DNA from: Xiphias gladius | Lineage: Eukaryota; Chordata; Actinopteri; Istiophoriformes; Xiphiidae | NCBI RefSeq assembly: GCF_016859285.1 | Contig: NC_053401.1 | Span: 8,408,469 to 8,472,468 of the forward strand | DNA: 64,000 nucleotides | Reading direction: 5' to 3' | Shown: positions 1 to 23,261 of the stretch, one piece after another | Position numbering within the stretch: the first letter of the stretch is position 1 | Layout: every line of letters begins with the position of its first letter | Notes under the pieces: model-generated | Told to the model about the DNA's origin: nothing | What the model saw: the letters and a program-made list of their open reading frames with translations, nothing else | The model's database searches: none | Translations under genes and position numbers: made by a program

Positions 1-3000
1 AAGTGTTGTTCTCACATTTTCCTCACGTTTACTCCTCCTAACTGCACACAACTCCCATATGATCGCACAGTAGTGTCAAGTAGCATTCTCAAAAGGGCCT
101 TCGGGTATGACTGAGAAAACCTGAATCATCAACAATTAAAAGTTTAAGACACATTTCTGTCACCACACTGCAAATTCAAACTTTCCGTTTAGATGATTTT
201 CTAATTGAATCTCCTTCTGCTATACTTTTATTAGATTTTTATAGCACTGAACAGACCATAAACCTTTGAGTCAGTAATTGAGCGTACAGTTTCAGTTCTG
301 TAAATAAAAGGCAATGGGGTGAGAGGCACTTAGAGCCATAACATTGATTTAAACAATATCCTTCAGTGGATAGCACCAAAAAGAAATAGTGCACGTATTG
401 TGTTTGTTGGCCAGGGAGTCATACACATGTCTATAACAGTAGGAGTACATCGTATTTTTCTCTGAGGAAAAGTGTTTGAAAAATTCTGGATTACCTAACC
501 ATGCCTTAATTTAAACAAGCTAGTGTGTTTGTTAAAAGGACTGGGTAAAAAAAAAAAAAAAAAAAAAAAAAAGTTCTTCTCTTACCTCAAGTGGCTTCTT
601 TGCATACACAGAATTTTGGTTTCATTTGCAGAGGTTTTTAAATACTGTATCTGTCTTTACCCAGGTACAACGGAAGTGAATGGAGGCTTATTTGCATCAG
701 TAGTAAGATATTTAAAAAAAAAAAATAATAATAATAATAAATAAATAAATCAAAAGAGGTCATGTGGTTCCATGAACTATCCCCGTTCCTCTAGAAAATC
801 CACAGATAAAAGACTGTTTCTTTGAGAAAAATTTGCTCCAATTTTACTGTACTTTTCGGTGCATTCTGTGGATTTCTTTTAAAGCAAATTTTTTCAACAC
901 TGTGAGCACCCCAAGAGAAACTGCATTCACTTCCATTGCGGGAGAAAGCAAAAACCTGAGACATGGATATATCTCCAGACCTCGGCAAATAGAACCAAGC
1001 TGTCTCAAAGACTAAACAGAACTAGAGGTAAGTGAGAGAAAATGTTTGTTTGTTTGTTGTAATTGAGGTAAACCACCCCTATAATGATATTGTAATGCCG
1101 ACTCCGTGGTAAGATCTGAAACCTTGCAGATTGACAGCCCCTATTTCTGCAGAATTTTGACCGGAGAAGACATTTTGGAAGAACTAAAAGAAAAACTCAA
1201 AAATTGTACTGAGTGCCTCTACACTGAGACATTCTTGAGTTGACGCCATGACAGGCTAAAGTGAAGTTCCCGCCCTGGCCTTACCTGATTAAAAATCACC
1301 CGTGACCCACTCTGCTTTAAATATTAATGCGCCCAAAGCGGCTACTAGCTAAAGATTTATCTGTCACTAAAGGAAGCAGTACGTGAAATTTAACGAGCTC
1401 ACGTACTGGCCTAGAAAACTCCTGCGGTTTTACAGTTTCCTGTTTAAATGTGGTGGTTTTAACACTCTGGTCAACCTGGTTAGTGATTTTAAACGACCTA
1501 GGCCGGCGTTTTTACTTTTCGTACCGAGGCCTGCCACTGTTGTTAAATGACCGTTGCTCGTCCAGATGCGTCTACTCGCTGGTAATTGCCTACTGACACG
1601 GCTTCTTCTAGGAATGACATGACCTGCCTCAGAAAAATTTGGACTTGGACCACTGCAGTCGTCCATCAGAATCACAAGCAACCCATACATCGAGGGGAAT
1701 ATACGTCCGTTGCGGTTTAAGACAAACTTTCTTGGCCCCTTTTTCATGACGGGGTGTAAGGTCGGGCATCCTGAAAAAAAACCACCCCTCCACCTGCGTC
1801 GTTGGTGCGCAGGACAAAGTTTAAACGAATTATCTCACCGTTATATCCACGAACTAACGTTTTCGTCTCATGGCCACGAACATACTCACCACACCGGCGT
1901 TCAGTGAGGATAAATCACCCGGTTTGGTCGCTATTCCCGTCAGCGTGCGGCGCGTACGGCACTGCAGCAGCCTTTGGTCCAGTCAAGCTTGTTGCTTTCA
2001 GGGTGTCCGGCGGCAGGTTTCTGCGGATGCTGCATTTGGATGCAGCTCGTATTTTCGGAGTTGATAGACATTGTTGCACTTTTACACTCAGAAATAATAG
2101 CCTTACAGAAAGGAATCAAGTCATTGATACCAAGCACAATTTTGTGCTTCAAATCTAACGATATATATTTTTCTTTAAATGTATTTGCCAGGGACTATGT
2201 ACGAATTAATATCATATAAAAACATGAGATACTTTGCACCGGATTTAGCTACTACTCCCAGTCCCCAGGTAGGTAGATACAAACGCAAACAAAATACAGT
2301 TAATACAACTACAAGGTTTATTTTGTGTATAAATAAAAATATAAATGCAGATAATTTAATTTTTTTTGCTGAAAACATAACACATTTGTTTATTCCCTTT
2401 TTTGTTTTGAATCGTCGTTTCGTTGCTGACGGTCCGTGAAGGCAGCGCAGTGTGAACCTGAGGAAATAGTCACAATAGGGAGTGACGAGGGAAACGGAGC
2501 TGCTACCACCAGCAGCAGCACAGGCTGAATACCACCGTGTCATGACAGCACAGCCTTGGTTACAATGTAACCACGGACCCCCTGAAAAAATTTCACTCCG
2601 ATGAGTACGTAAATAAACAGAGAGAAAAGAGAGAGAAAAAGATCACATACCTAGAATTTAGTGTGTAGGGTTTTTTTTTTGCAAGGCCAGTTTGTACATA
2701 AATGATTATCTGTTAATAAAAGTACAGGAGAGCCCTTACTTTTAGCCTGGATACATCTCATTATGAATTCCAGTCAAGCCGGTAAGACTAACAATTCATT
2801 TTCAAATTGCTCTTCATTATGTAAAGTAGACTACAAAATGAGTGAGCAGAGCGCTTATGTGACCCCAGAGGAAGAGATGGCAATTTGGTATTTCAGCAGT
2901 GAGCTAACGAACATTGATTTGATTGTCTAGACGTGTTTGCTGTTTTTATTCAGGGCTCATTTACTCACCATGATGGAAATGCTATTATACGCAAAACCCA

Positions 3001-5735
3001 CAAACTGAAATTTATGCAAGAAATTTGTAAAAGATTAGTTTTTAAAAAAAACGGCGAGGAGAAACAAGAACACCAGACCATAATAAGTTATAATTGTATT
3101 TCTTCTGGTATCTGTGTTTAACCATGTCCATGGCATAAAAGCTCCCCGTCTCTGTGACGCTTCACCACCCTGCCCAACCAATGGGCCCAGTGATTTTTTT
3201 TTTTTAATGTGACATTTCTGTATCATGGCAAGACCTCTTCTTTGACCGATACAGACTCTTCGCCGTGTATTTGCCTCTTTTTTTCCACCTCAGTAATTCA
3301 ATAAGCTTGCAAGCCATTAGGCGTAGACGATGGCTGCAGGGGGAGGAACTCTGCAGTGGTCACCTGCACTGACAACAATCAGTCTACCGAAACAACATTA
3401 CCCAGCAGAGGATGTCATCCATCAGGTCAAGCTTCCCCAAAATAAACTTCATCCAACCAGAATGTGGGGGAAAAAAAAAAAAAAAAACTACAAGAAGTCG
3501 TCATTCTATGGTTAGGAATTTGGCCCATATTTGCATAGGGAACACATGGTTGAACAAACTGAAATGCGGTTTCCCCTAAAGCCAGCTTATTTACCTAGCC
3601 AGTGCCTCTGTGTCCAGTCTCATTCTGCTAGTTTATCACCTCTCATGCTTTGTAGCCCACTAAGCCCACTAATGCTTTCTCCCACAAGGGGGGTGGGAAT
3701 TGGGCATGAGTGAGCATGCATGTCAAATACAAACTGGTTAAGGGAAATCAAGTGTGGTGTGCGTTGGTGTGCGCACGTGTGAGTGACAAAGCGAAAAGAG
3801 GTCTGTGGGCAAAAACAGTGACAAAAAACCAAAAAAATAAAAAAAAAAACAGAAAGAAAATAGGAATTCCACACTTGCTGGTGCAGAGTTAGGCATCGAA
3901 CCATTTGAATTTTACATTATATTTGGCAAGTTTTAACATCTGATTGTTTGGATGTGTGCCTTTCTTGTTAGGTAAACAGTTGGGTATTTATCCCATAGCT
4001 GAACTGTGCACAGAGAAGATGAGAAATGGTTAGAATATGTGAAAGTAAAGGGTAAAGGGAGAAAATTAAAATAAAATGATGGGGGGACAACGTGGAGCTT
4101 GACAGGTTTAAGTTAAATAATGAATCAGACGAAATTACACAGGGAAATAATGCTGTTTCGAAGCCTTGTAGATGTTGTGTTTGCCTTGTTAAATCGGTCG
4201 TTTTGTACAGACCACGGGCTCGACGCCCAGCCAAAGTGCCACTGTGCAGAGTTGGAGCCCTTCAGCTCCCGCTTGTTTTGCCTGACCTCTGCTGGTCGGA
4301 CTCGACCGGAGGCCACACGACAGGACGGGCCGCTCCAGAGACTGCAGGGTGCGAGTTCGATGAAAGTTGGGGAGGGATGACAGCCCGGCAGCACAACTCG
4401 GGCGGCTGATAGGTGCAACATCTCGAAGGAGATAACAGGCCACAAGAATCTTATTGAGAAATACAGAACTGCGCTATCTACTGTTTCCTGGATTGGGAAA
4501 GAGCCAGTGTGAACTGATAATAATCTTACGAGAGAACCGGAGAATTTCGTGGACATAAAAAAAAAACAAAAGCGTGTCAGTGAGGTGTAGCAGGAAATTG
4601 GTACAGCCTTCCCTCTCTCATAACACAACCACACGTGCGAAGATCCAGAGGAACACTGGCGGCGATGGCAATCTATGTCTGGGGACCCGGGGGCGAGTCG
4701 AGTCTCAAATGAAAGACAAGCTCGACGGATGGACGGAGAACTGAGGAACACCGAGGCGAGTCACCCAGTTCCAAGGGCGAGGAACAGATAGTTCCGCAGA
4801 TCCGTCCGTCCGAAGTGATCCGTTTATCCTAGAGCCTGCTCACGGAGAGGGCAGTCGGACTTCAGTCACGTGGCAGCGGAACAGCTGTGTAGCTACGCCT
4901 TTCACGGACCGCAACATCTGGGTCCCGAGGTATTTGATGGGGCAAGGCAGAAGTATCTCAGCAACTCTGGACTGCCACAAGGTTTTCTACAGACACCGAT
5001 CTCCTTAAGGACTTAGATCCCCAACTTTTTCCTTTAACACCACCACGAGGGTTCACATTTGTTGTTCACATTATACCTGCTAAACGGAAGCATTAGCATT
5101 GGACACGGCAGCCTACCGGTGTTAGCATCTAACCCGATGCATCACTGTGCTATTAACTAGCCTCACAGAGCTAGAAACTTTTTTTGTCAAACTCTTCCCC
5201 CTCATCTCACGAAATAACATAAAAGTCGAGGGAAAATAGTTGTGGTCCTTCTGGGTAAATTACATCTGCAACGTCAAAAATTAAGACACAATATCAAGAA
5301 TATTTGTAGGATATGTCCAAATTAGCTGTAAGCTAAAAAAAAAAAAAAAAGTCACGGGGGGTTGATTTTTGGCAAATGATTGTTTCATTTATATTCTTTC
5401 CAAGATTATTATTTATTTCGTATTGAACGCGCTGGGGTTCCCTGGTAAATGGAGTCAAAAGAGTTAAATTTGGCCAGGAAGTGAATAATAAGCAGAGGCA
5501 GAGCAGGATGGGAGGGGCCCTTATCAGCCATAACGTGCTGAACAGAAACTGAATGCGGAAACTTACGGAGGATTTGCTCGTCATTTATGTTTGCTGCTTT
5601 TAAAACTTGCAGCTCTACAGGTAAATTAAATCCCCCCCCCCCCCATTCTCCATTTCCTTTACATCTTTGTCATCACTTAAGAGTTTAAGTGTATCCGCCA
5701 TTATAAGTGTATTTTTACTTGGTTCTTGTGCAGAT
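1..5735. other. Intergenic region left of the TRIM gene
   Basis: I can assign no gene here. Open frames are short, start mostly at non-ATG codons and resemble no family I know. Two stretches, about 1240-2100 and 4190-4960, are richer in CpG than the AT-rich surroundings and could be promoters or untranslated first exons; the second could serve the TRIM gene to its right. A 27-base A tract lies near 547-573 and a run of thirteen C at 5632-5644. The role of this region is unresolved. Confidence 0.5.
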
Positions 5736-7361
5736 ATGGCAACTGCCAGCAGTCTGTTGTCAGAGGAGAGGTTCCTGTGTTCTGTCTGTCTGGATGTGTT
5801 TACTGAGCCAGTCTCAACGCCATGTGGACACAACTTCTGCAGTGCGTGTATCCAAAAGTATTGGGACAACACCGACACTTGCCAGTGTCCGTTGTGCAAA
5901 AGGGCATTTTCCGCAAGGCCTGAACTCCAAGTCAACACGATCATGTCCGAGTTAGCTGGTGAGTTTAAGAAGCTAGTTCAGGTCAAAGCCTCGACTCCAG
6001 ACGGCCAACTCCCAGCAGACGTTCTTTGTGATATCTGCTCCGAGATAAAGAAAAAGGCCGTTAAATCTTGCCTGATGTGTCTGACTTCTTTCTGTGAAGT
6101 GCATCTTGAGCCCCATCAGAGAGTTGCTGGTCTCAAGAGCCACACTTTATTAGACCCTGTGAAGAATCTTGATGACAGGATGTGCAAGACACACAACAAG
6201 ATAACAGAACTGTACTGTAGGACTGACCAGGCCTGTGTTTGTGTCATTTGTTTCAAAACCGATCACAAGAGTCACAGTGTTGTCCCGCTCGAGGAAGAAT
6301 ATGAAACAATGATGGGAAAAAAAGACGAGGCGATGGCAAATATCCGAAAGCTGATAGAATCACGATCTGAGAAGATAGCTGAGATTGAAAACTCACTTGA
6401 TGTCAGCCAGATAGAAACCATGGAAGAGAAGGCAGCTACCGTGCAGGTGTTCACTGACTTGAGCTGCTCCATTCAGAGAAGCCAGACTGAGCTTGTTGAG
6501 GTGATCGAGGAGAGGCACAGAGCAACAAAGGAAAAGGCGGAAGGTTTTGTCAAAGAACTGAGGGGGGAAATTGCTGAGCTTGAAAGCAGAAGCAGTCAGC
6601 TGAAGCAACTGTCACAGTCGGAGGATCACTATCATTTTCTCCAGAGCTTCCCAACCTTGTGCTCACCTCAGAACAGGGACTGCGCCAACATTGGCGTTCA
6701 CAGTGACCTGTCTTTCGAGGCAGTGAGAGGAGCCTTGACTCTGCTGAAACAGAGAGTTGATGAAATAATGGGAGGGCTTCCCGAGATCAATATGAAAAGA
6801 ATGAGAGAACATGCAGTGGACTTGACTCTTGACCCTGACACAGCACACCGCTCACTTGTCATAAGTCAAGATGGAAAACAAGTTACAAATGAAGGCAGAA
6901 AACTGGAACTTCCCAACAATCCGGAGAGATTTGAAATGTTTCCAGAGGTTTTGGCAAAGGAGGGATTCACAACGGGGAAGTTTTACTTTGAGGTGCAAGT
7001 GACAGGAAAGACTAGTTGGACCGTTGGAGTGGTCAGGGAGTCTATTGATAGAAAGGGAAGCGCAAACCTGTCCGTCACAGATGGTTTTTGGACCTTTGGT
7101 TTGGATGGAGGCACATATGGAACCTCTAAAAACATATCTGATACCGTCGCACTGAAAGAAAAGCTTCAGAAGGTGGGCATTTTTGTGGACTATGATGAGG
7201 GAGTGGTTGCTTTCTATGATGTGGACTCCAAATCACATGTCTATTCTTTCACCGGCTGCCATTTTACAGAGAAACTTTATCCATACTTCTGCCCTCAGGT
7301 GAGGGAAAATGGAAGAAACTCTACCCCTCTCATCATAACACCTGTACCTCAAACAGACTAG
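5736..7361 (+). CDS. TRIM-family E3 ubiquitin ligase (RING, B-boxes, coiled coil, PRY-SPRY), bloodthirsty/TRIM39-like
   Basis: A 541-residue protein encoded in one exon. The RING finger occupies about residues 15-54 with the full C3HC4 ligand set (C15, C18, C30, H32, C35, C38, C51, C54). Two B-box-like zinc modules follow (about 95-140 and 150-190), then a coiled coil (about 195-310) and a C-terminal PRY-SPRY domain (about 355-541) with the usual LDPDTAH, WTVGV and FWTFG-like motifs. The family transfers ubiquitin; the SPRY domain selects the target. Fish carry large TRIM sets, many tied to innate immunity, and the N-terminus resembles the bloodthirsty-related group. I chose the ATG at 5736 because it lies two bases after a good splice acceptor (TTGTGCAG), so a non-coding 5' exon probably lies upstream. 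The frame stays open to 5667 but that part reads as intron. No internal stop or lost zinc ligand is seen. The exact paralogue cannot be named from sequence alone. Confidence 0.9.
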   Translation: MATASSLLSEERFLCSVCLDVFTEPVSTPCGHNFCSACIQKYWDNTDTCQCPLCKRAFSARPELQVNTIMSELAGEFKKLVQVKASTPDGQLPADVLCDICSEIKKKAVKSCLMCLTSFCEVHLEPHQRVAGLKSHTLLDPVKNLDDRMCKTHNKITELYCRTDQACVCVICFKTDHKSHSVVPLEEEYETMMGKKDEAMANIRKLIESRSEKIAEIENSLDVSQIETMEEKAATVQVFTDLSCSIQRSQTELVEVIEERHRATKEKAEGFVKELRGEIAELESRSSQLKQLSQSEDHYHFLQSFPTLCSPQNRDCANIGVHSDLSFEAVRGALTLLKQRVDEIMGGLPEINMKRMREHAVDLTLDPDTAHRSLVISQDGKQVTNEGRKLELPNNPERFEMFPEVLAKEGFTTGKFYFEVQVTGKTSWTVGVVRESIDRKGSANLSVTDGFWTFGLDGGTYGTSKNISDTVALKEKLQKVGIFVDYDEGVVAFYDVDSKSHVYSFTGCHFTEKLYPYFCPQVRENGRNSTPLIITPVPQTD

Positions 7362-7836
7362 TTTAGGTCTTTTTTTGTTCCTCCTTTAGAGATCACAGGG
7401 GAATTAAAACTTGGTCTCCATTACTACACCCAACATCTTTGCTTTAAGTATTATCGGCAACTGCCACATGTTACATGAAATTAACTTGTTTAGTATGTAA
7501 AAATCTCGACAAATACATGCATAGATATTCAAAATAAGCATGATATTGCATCATTAGTGGTATTTTGTTAAGTTTCCTTTCTCTATAATGTACTTTAGAT
7601 AGAGAAGATGTAAAATAATAAAAAATAAAAAAAATGATACTAATGTTGCACAATAATATTGTTTGATCCTGTTATATTACAATGGATAACGTTACCAGTT
7701 TCATAATTGTAATGTAGTTTTAATTTTTTAAGCAAGTTTGGCACATTTCAAAGCACATTTCAATTGTTGAAATATTTACAAGTAATTCAAAGTGGCCTAA
7801 CATGAAGAGCAGTTGTCCATTTGCCAAGTGTTGCTT

Positions 7837-7842
7837 AATAAA
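7837..7842 (+). promoter_or_regulatory. Candidate poly(A) signal of the TRIM gene
   Basis: An AATAAA hexamer lies about 475 bases after the stop codon. Earlier AATAAA-like words occur in the A-rich stretch near 7615-7635, so more than one 3' end is possible. Confidence 0.35.
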
Positions 7843-9724
7843 CTACACATCTAGACTGATTTTGTTGTGTAATTCCTACCTAGAAGCTCTGTCACAATAT
7901 TAACCTCGTCGTTGTAAAGCATTTGAACAACTCTTGAATGCATAAAGTGGTCATAATTCATAAAAATGTAACAGCTTGAGTTGGAGGACAATTTGCGAAT
8001 TTGAGGTAGATTGAACACTGCAAAGGCTGCCATACAACCCCTTGGCTGCAATACCCCTGTCATATTTAGTAGTTTTTTTGTTACACTTTTTAGACGCTGC
8101 CTGTACACGTTTAGCTTCTAGAGGGGCCACACTACAATGCCACCACTCTTGGAGCAGATAACAGGTTCAGTGTTTTGCACAAAGACAGATAAATGCCGCA
8201 TCTAACTACGAGGCAACTGCCTGAAATCTGTCCAAGTGAGTCCTGGCTCCTCGCAGTTTTCAACAGTTTCGATTTTACAATCGACTTCAACAGAGTAGCT
8301 CCTCACGTCTTTGTTATGGTATCAGCTTTGTCAATCAATAGTAGTCTGCCCACTTCTTTCACTCTTGACTCCTGCCTATCTGCTCCTGCCCCCACACTGA
8401 TTTGTGTGTGCACACATTATCCTTGAGTGTGATGCGTGGGCCATTGTTCTTAGGCAGCGCCGATGGAGCTCATCAATAACTGTGACTAAAAGCTGGTGTG
8501 TTTCATGGTGTTTTGTCTTTTATTAATCGGACACAGGCCCGTTCTTCTTTAGCGACAAATGTCCTGTAATATTTTTTTCAAAGCAGGTTGCTATTGAATA
8601 ATTTGACACAGTATGAGTGAGTGAGTCAGTAATGAAAGAGGTACAGATTCTGACATCAACGGTACACTATATGTACAGAAATCAAAAGTCCCGATGTAGG
8701 GTATGTTTTGAAGTATTTTCCAGGAGGAAGGCCGTTTGCAGTGTGGATATAAATGCATTATATTGTGGTGAATTTAAACTGAATTAATATCATACATTTG
8801 AATATTTTGTTAGAAAATATGCTCCTCACTTAGACGAGTAAATTCCCCCCAAAATCTTCCCTTGCGTCATCGTGTTTGAGACATGCCTTTTTTGTATCAC
8901 TCTTTCCTCTGTCTCTCATTAGCAAATAGATGAGGGTCAGCTGTGTAATCAGCTGGAAAATTGAAACAGAATGATTTTATGGTTGGTCGTACATGAGGTT
9001 GATGTCAGATATGAGCGAATGTGCCCCACAGGGGAAGTAAATGGGAGACTTTGTGACATGAAAGAACACCAGGAGGAGGCAGTGAATATTGGAGGACGTC
9101 TGGAGAAGGTGTGAAGATGGCCAATCGGGCTGCTCTCCATATGATTCCAGATGCAAGCATGTTGTACCTGCGGCCGCGCCACAATCAGGGATGACACGGC
9201 AGGTTTTTTTGCCTTTAGCGGCCAATGAAAAAGCACCGGCTGAGACTTGACTGATTGGGATGAAGTAAGAGGGCAACATGCTTGAAAGTTTCAGCCATAA
9301 ACAGGGCGGCAGAAGATGTTTTTTTTTATGATACAGCTTCAACAAGTTCTCAATACTCCACAAAAGATTTCCATTTTTTTCTAAAAACAATGATGATATT
9401 TTTAAACTACAACTTGAATTGCGCCGCCAAACCTAGTCACACTGAAGCTATGGTGTTTCTTAAACTTTTGGCGGGGTCCAATTTAGTATTTTTGTCGAAG
9501 GTTAGAGTAAGTTCAATGGTGGAACAAGTAACACACACACACAAAAACTACGTCAAAAATAAAAGTGGTGCATTGAAAGATTCAGTTATGTACAAATACA
9601 GGTGCATTAGTAACAAAGTGTAAAAAAAATCCCCAAAGGTAAAAGTACTCCACGCAGGATGGCCCCGGTGATTGTTAATACAGTATATCATTGGATCAGT
9701 ATTATTGTTTAATAAGTAAGTGGT

Positions 9725-9960
9725 ATTTTATTGTTGTAGTTGGTGGAAGAGGAGCTACTTTTACTACTTCCCATACTGTTGGGTAGTTTAGGACAAAACA
9801 ATGCATCAAATCTTAAACTTAAAAGTGACTAGTACAGCTATTACATACAGTCAGTGTGGTGGGGTAAAAAGTACAATATTTCCAGCCGAGATGTAGCGTA
9901 GTATAAGTATAAAGTAGCCTAAAATGGCAACACTCAAATAAAATGCATGTACTTTAGAAG
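9725..9960 (+). repeat. Fragment of a dispersed teleost repeat rich in AGTACTTTTA-like words
   Basis: The stretch carries phrases such as AAAAAGTACAATATTT and AGTATAAAGTAGC. These recur at 21940-22060 and, more weakly, at 25015-25150 in this window. I recognise it as a very common fish repeat; its class was not determined. The limits are approximate. Confidence 0.5.
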
Positions 9961-10419
9961 CTAGTGTTAATGTATTTATAGTTATCTATTAGCTAAGTTA
10001 CACTGGCTTTGATCTGCTTTTGCAGATTTGCTCTTTTCATACATACAGACCAAAAACATGTGCCATAAGTTTCCCCATCACTACGAATGGACGACAGTGT
10101 TGATTTACCCTTTAATATCATTTTATTTTCCCACACCCTGTCTGTGGTACTCCATAGTAAGTCGGGCTACATAATAACTTTACTGTACAATATTGTATTG
10201 TTTGTCTTGCTCTTCGTTATGCTGTGGTTGTGTTGTTACCTTGTAATTTTTAATTCGCCCTTCTTTTTTTGTTTTTTTTTTAAATTGTACTGGGAATAGT
10301 ATATTGTGAAAAAAATATAACCTTGGAGTTACCACAAATAGCTTTTCTGTAACAATATGACATTGTAATGAAAGACAAACTTTCTGAGCCCCCCCCCTTC
10401 AGCGTAAAAGATGCGTCTT

Positions 10420-10800
10420 CGACGCTCATTGGTCCTCGGCGCGGTCCCAGATAATTCCAGAACCCCGGCCCTCGATTCCGATTGGCCGAGTTGTACTCGA
10501 AGCCGCCGGAGAACTAGCTGCTGAGCACACCTGTGACCGCGTTACATAGAAGGTAGATATCAATGTGTAGCCCTAAAACGTCAGTAGTGGGCTCCTAGAA
10601 CCTGTAAGTGTCATAGCCTGCGCTCCGTGGAGCCGCTGTTAAAGGAAGTATATTACGAAATGGATAAGATGAGGACATTTCGAATTCAAAGGTGCTTTTA
10701 TTGGCGTGGAAGTATAAAAAAATGTTGCCTAACATATATCGTAGTTGGTTTTTTTGGGGGTTTTTCCCCAACACATAAAACACCTATGTTATATAAGCGA
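10420..10800 (+). promoter_or_regulatory. prmt8: Putative prmt8 promoter (CCAAT boxes and TATA box)
   Basis: Base composition changes to CpG-rich near 10400. Two inverted CCAAT boxes (ATTGG) lie at 10428-10432 and 10481-10485, and a TATA-like TATATAA at 10790-10796 is followed by a GC-rich leader. This would place transcription start near 10820 and give a leader of about 850 bases before the start codon at 11671. Whether the leader is spliced is unknown. Confidence 0.4.
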
Positions 10801-11305
10801 GCGGCCGAGAAGCTGGTCGCCGGAGAGCCTGGGTTTCTCCTTCTGTGGGAAAGTCTTGTGTGAGGAAGCCTCTGTTTCTGGGCAGCAGAGATTTAGGCTT
10901 TTTCCTTTTTTTATTTTTTTTTTAATCAATGTTCTTATAAGACCCCCTCGCGATTAATTTCCTTGTCATCCGCCGCGGCTCGTGTGTGACGGCGGTGCAC
11001 GCTCGCAGCTCGAAATCCTTGCAACTTTTTCTCCGTGGAAACCCGCATCGTGCTTTTTCCGTTGCGCACCCGAGGACGGGGAAATTCCGCGACCCCTCGT
11101 CCCCGCGAGTCCCAGTGCTGAGAGAGGTCAGGTGTTCCCTAAGCGGCGAAGTGGACTAGAAGGAGCGTCTCCTGGTTCTGGAGTTGTGTTCCTAGCGCGC
11201 AACTGGGTGCCTTTTCTTTGAGGGGGAGGGGGGCACTTTACATTTTCTCCGATACTCTTACGCCAGAGATTTCTCGCGCGGGTGGTAACGGACGCACTGG
11301 GCTCC

Positions 11306-11376
11306 TGCTGGGATCAAACCCGCAACCTTTCAGTCGCAACACGGTCTCTCCAGCCAATAGACTGCTCTGCCGTCCT
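11306..11376 (-). repeat. tRNA-like (SINE-type) fragment in the prmt8 leader
   Basis: On the minus strand an A-box-like GGCAGAGCAGTC and, about 35 bases on, a B-box-like GGTTTGATCCC lie in the arrangement of a tRNA promoter. The phrase AAGGTTGCGGGTTTGATCCC matches fish tRNA-derived SINE heads as I remember them. The cloverleaf looks imperfect, so a functional tRNA is unlikely. It lies inside the presumed 5' leader of prmt8, in antisense. Confidence 0.4.
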
Positions 11377-11670
11377 GAGTCCTCCCCCTGAAGCAACCTG
11401 TATCACATTTACAGTATGGATCGCCGGACGCTTCGCCTCGCGCAAACCCATTCAGCAACTTTTTCCGGGGGAATGAATTGAATCTGATCGGAACTGTGAC
11501 ACCGGCACTCGTTTTGTCTTTTTATGACTTTCATCCTCCCACGCATTTGGCGGCTCGGCGCGATTTATTTACTCATTTTTTTTTTTTTTTTTTTTCTGAC
11601 ACGTTTCTATTAGGAATCCCGACCCTCCGCACACTTCAAAAGAGTTGTAGCCTAAATCTCGCCTGCTCTC

Positions 11671-22250
<10,580 letters not shown>

Positions 22251-22561
22251 GAACAACAACTATTGCCCTGGTGTGGACCTTCCCCCAGCCCCTCTGGACA
22301 CACCTCGAGAGGGGGAGGGCACAAGCTCTCCAACAAGAATTCCAGTCGGCCAGCGAGGGGGGCGACCCGACGCATCTGATTGGATGCCATTATGCCAGCA
22401 CCTAAGTGATGTCACCAGAATAGGCAAGTATCTATCAGCAATAGTGCCATCACGTGTACCAACCTGATCGACTCGGACACATGGTTGAATGTAACCTCCC
22501 AAATGAACTTGATGTTTTTTCCTCTCAGTGGTTTCTGGGATTTTAATTATTTTGAGTATAA

Positions 22562-22567
22562 AATAAA
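22562..22567 (+). promoter_or_regulatory. prmt8: Candidate poly(A) signal of prmt8
   Basis: AATAAA about 310 bases after the stop. Alternatives stand at 22829-22834 and 22939-22944, so the 3' end may vary. Confidence 0.4.
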
Positions 22568-23255
22568 AAGGATTTACGAATCTTTATATCGTTAGTGCAG
22601 CTAATTGAAAAGTATTGATCTGTGTGATGTTGAGAAGGTAACAGCAAAGTCATTAACGGATTTTCCAGAAGTCATTTGTTAAGATTTATGATTTATGCAC
22701 TGTATAATTGTATTGAAGTTACAGTAATCAATTGTTTGATTTCATAATTCATTTTGCATGTGAAAGTGTTTTGCTTCCTTGATTTCAGAAAGATGAAATG
22801 TAATTTAACTGAGGATCTTTGGCGCCAGAATAAAACAGAACGATGCCTCAGAACAGTAAGAAACACAGATGCAATATGTCATGAACCACTATTGTTTTGG
22901 AGATCTGACAAAGAATATGAAAAACGAAAGTGATGATGAATAAAATGTCAAAGAATCGAGTTCGATTTTTCTTACATGATTTTCATTTAGAGCTACTATT
23001 TTCATGAATTGCAAATAATTTATTTCAGTTTTAGTTTCAACAAAATATAACTAAATAACATTTACTACACCGGATACAGAGAAATACAGAGAAATTAAGA
23101 CTTTAAAACTAACATTCCGTTAAGAAAAGCCTGGAATATATTTATGATTTTTGGGTGAAGGTTCTTATTACAGCATATGTTTTTACTTTAAATCTTATAG
23201 ACAGCACTACTGTGATTTGGCAACACAGTGTTATTTACAGGAAATGGTGCAGCAC

Positions 23256-23261
23256 TTTATT
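23256..23261 (-). promoter_or_regulatory. cracr2a: Candidate poly(A) signal of cracr2a
   Basis: AATAAA on the minus strand about 270 bases after the stop codon. Confidence 0.4.

Larger units (their letters stand above)
7362..10400. other. Intergenic region between the TRIM gene and prmt8
   Basis: No gene is supported. It holds the TRIM 3' untranslated region at its left and a dispersed-repeat fragment near 9725-9960. Short open frames here lack family resemblance. Confidence 0.5.

Noticed and set aside
4125-4751. A 208-codon minus-strand open frame
   Set aside because: No recognisable family, odd composition, non-conserved look. Probably chance in a CpG-richer region.
5667-5735. An N-terminal extension of the TRIM gene that looks like a signal peptide
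   Set aside because: It needs a TTG start and crosses a clear splice acceptor just before the ATG at 5736. TRIM proteins of this kind are not secreted. The hydrophobic stretch is intron sequence.
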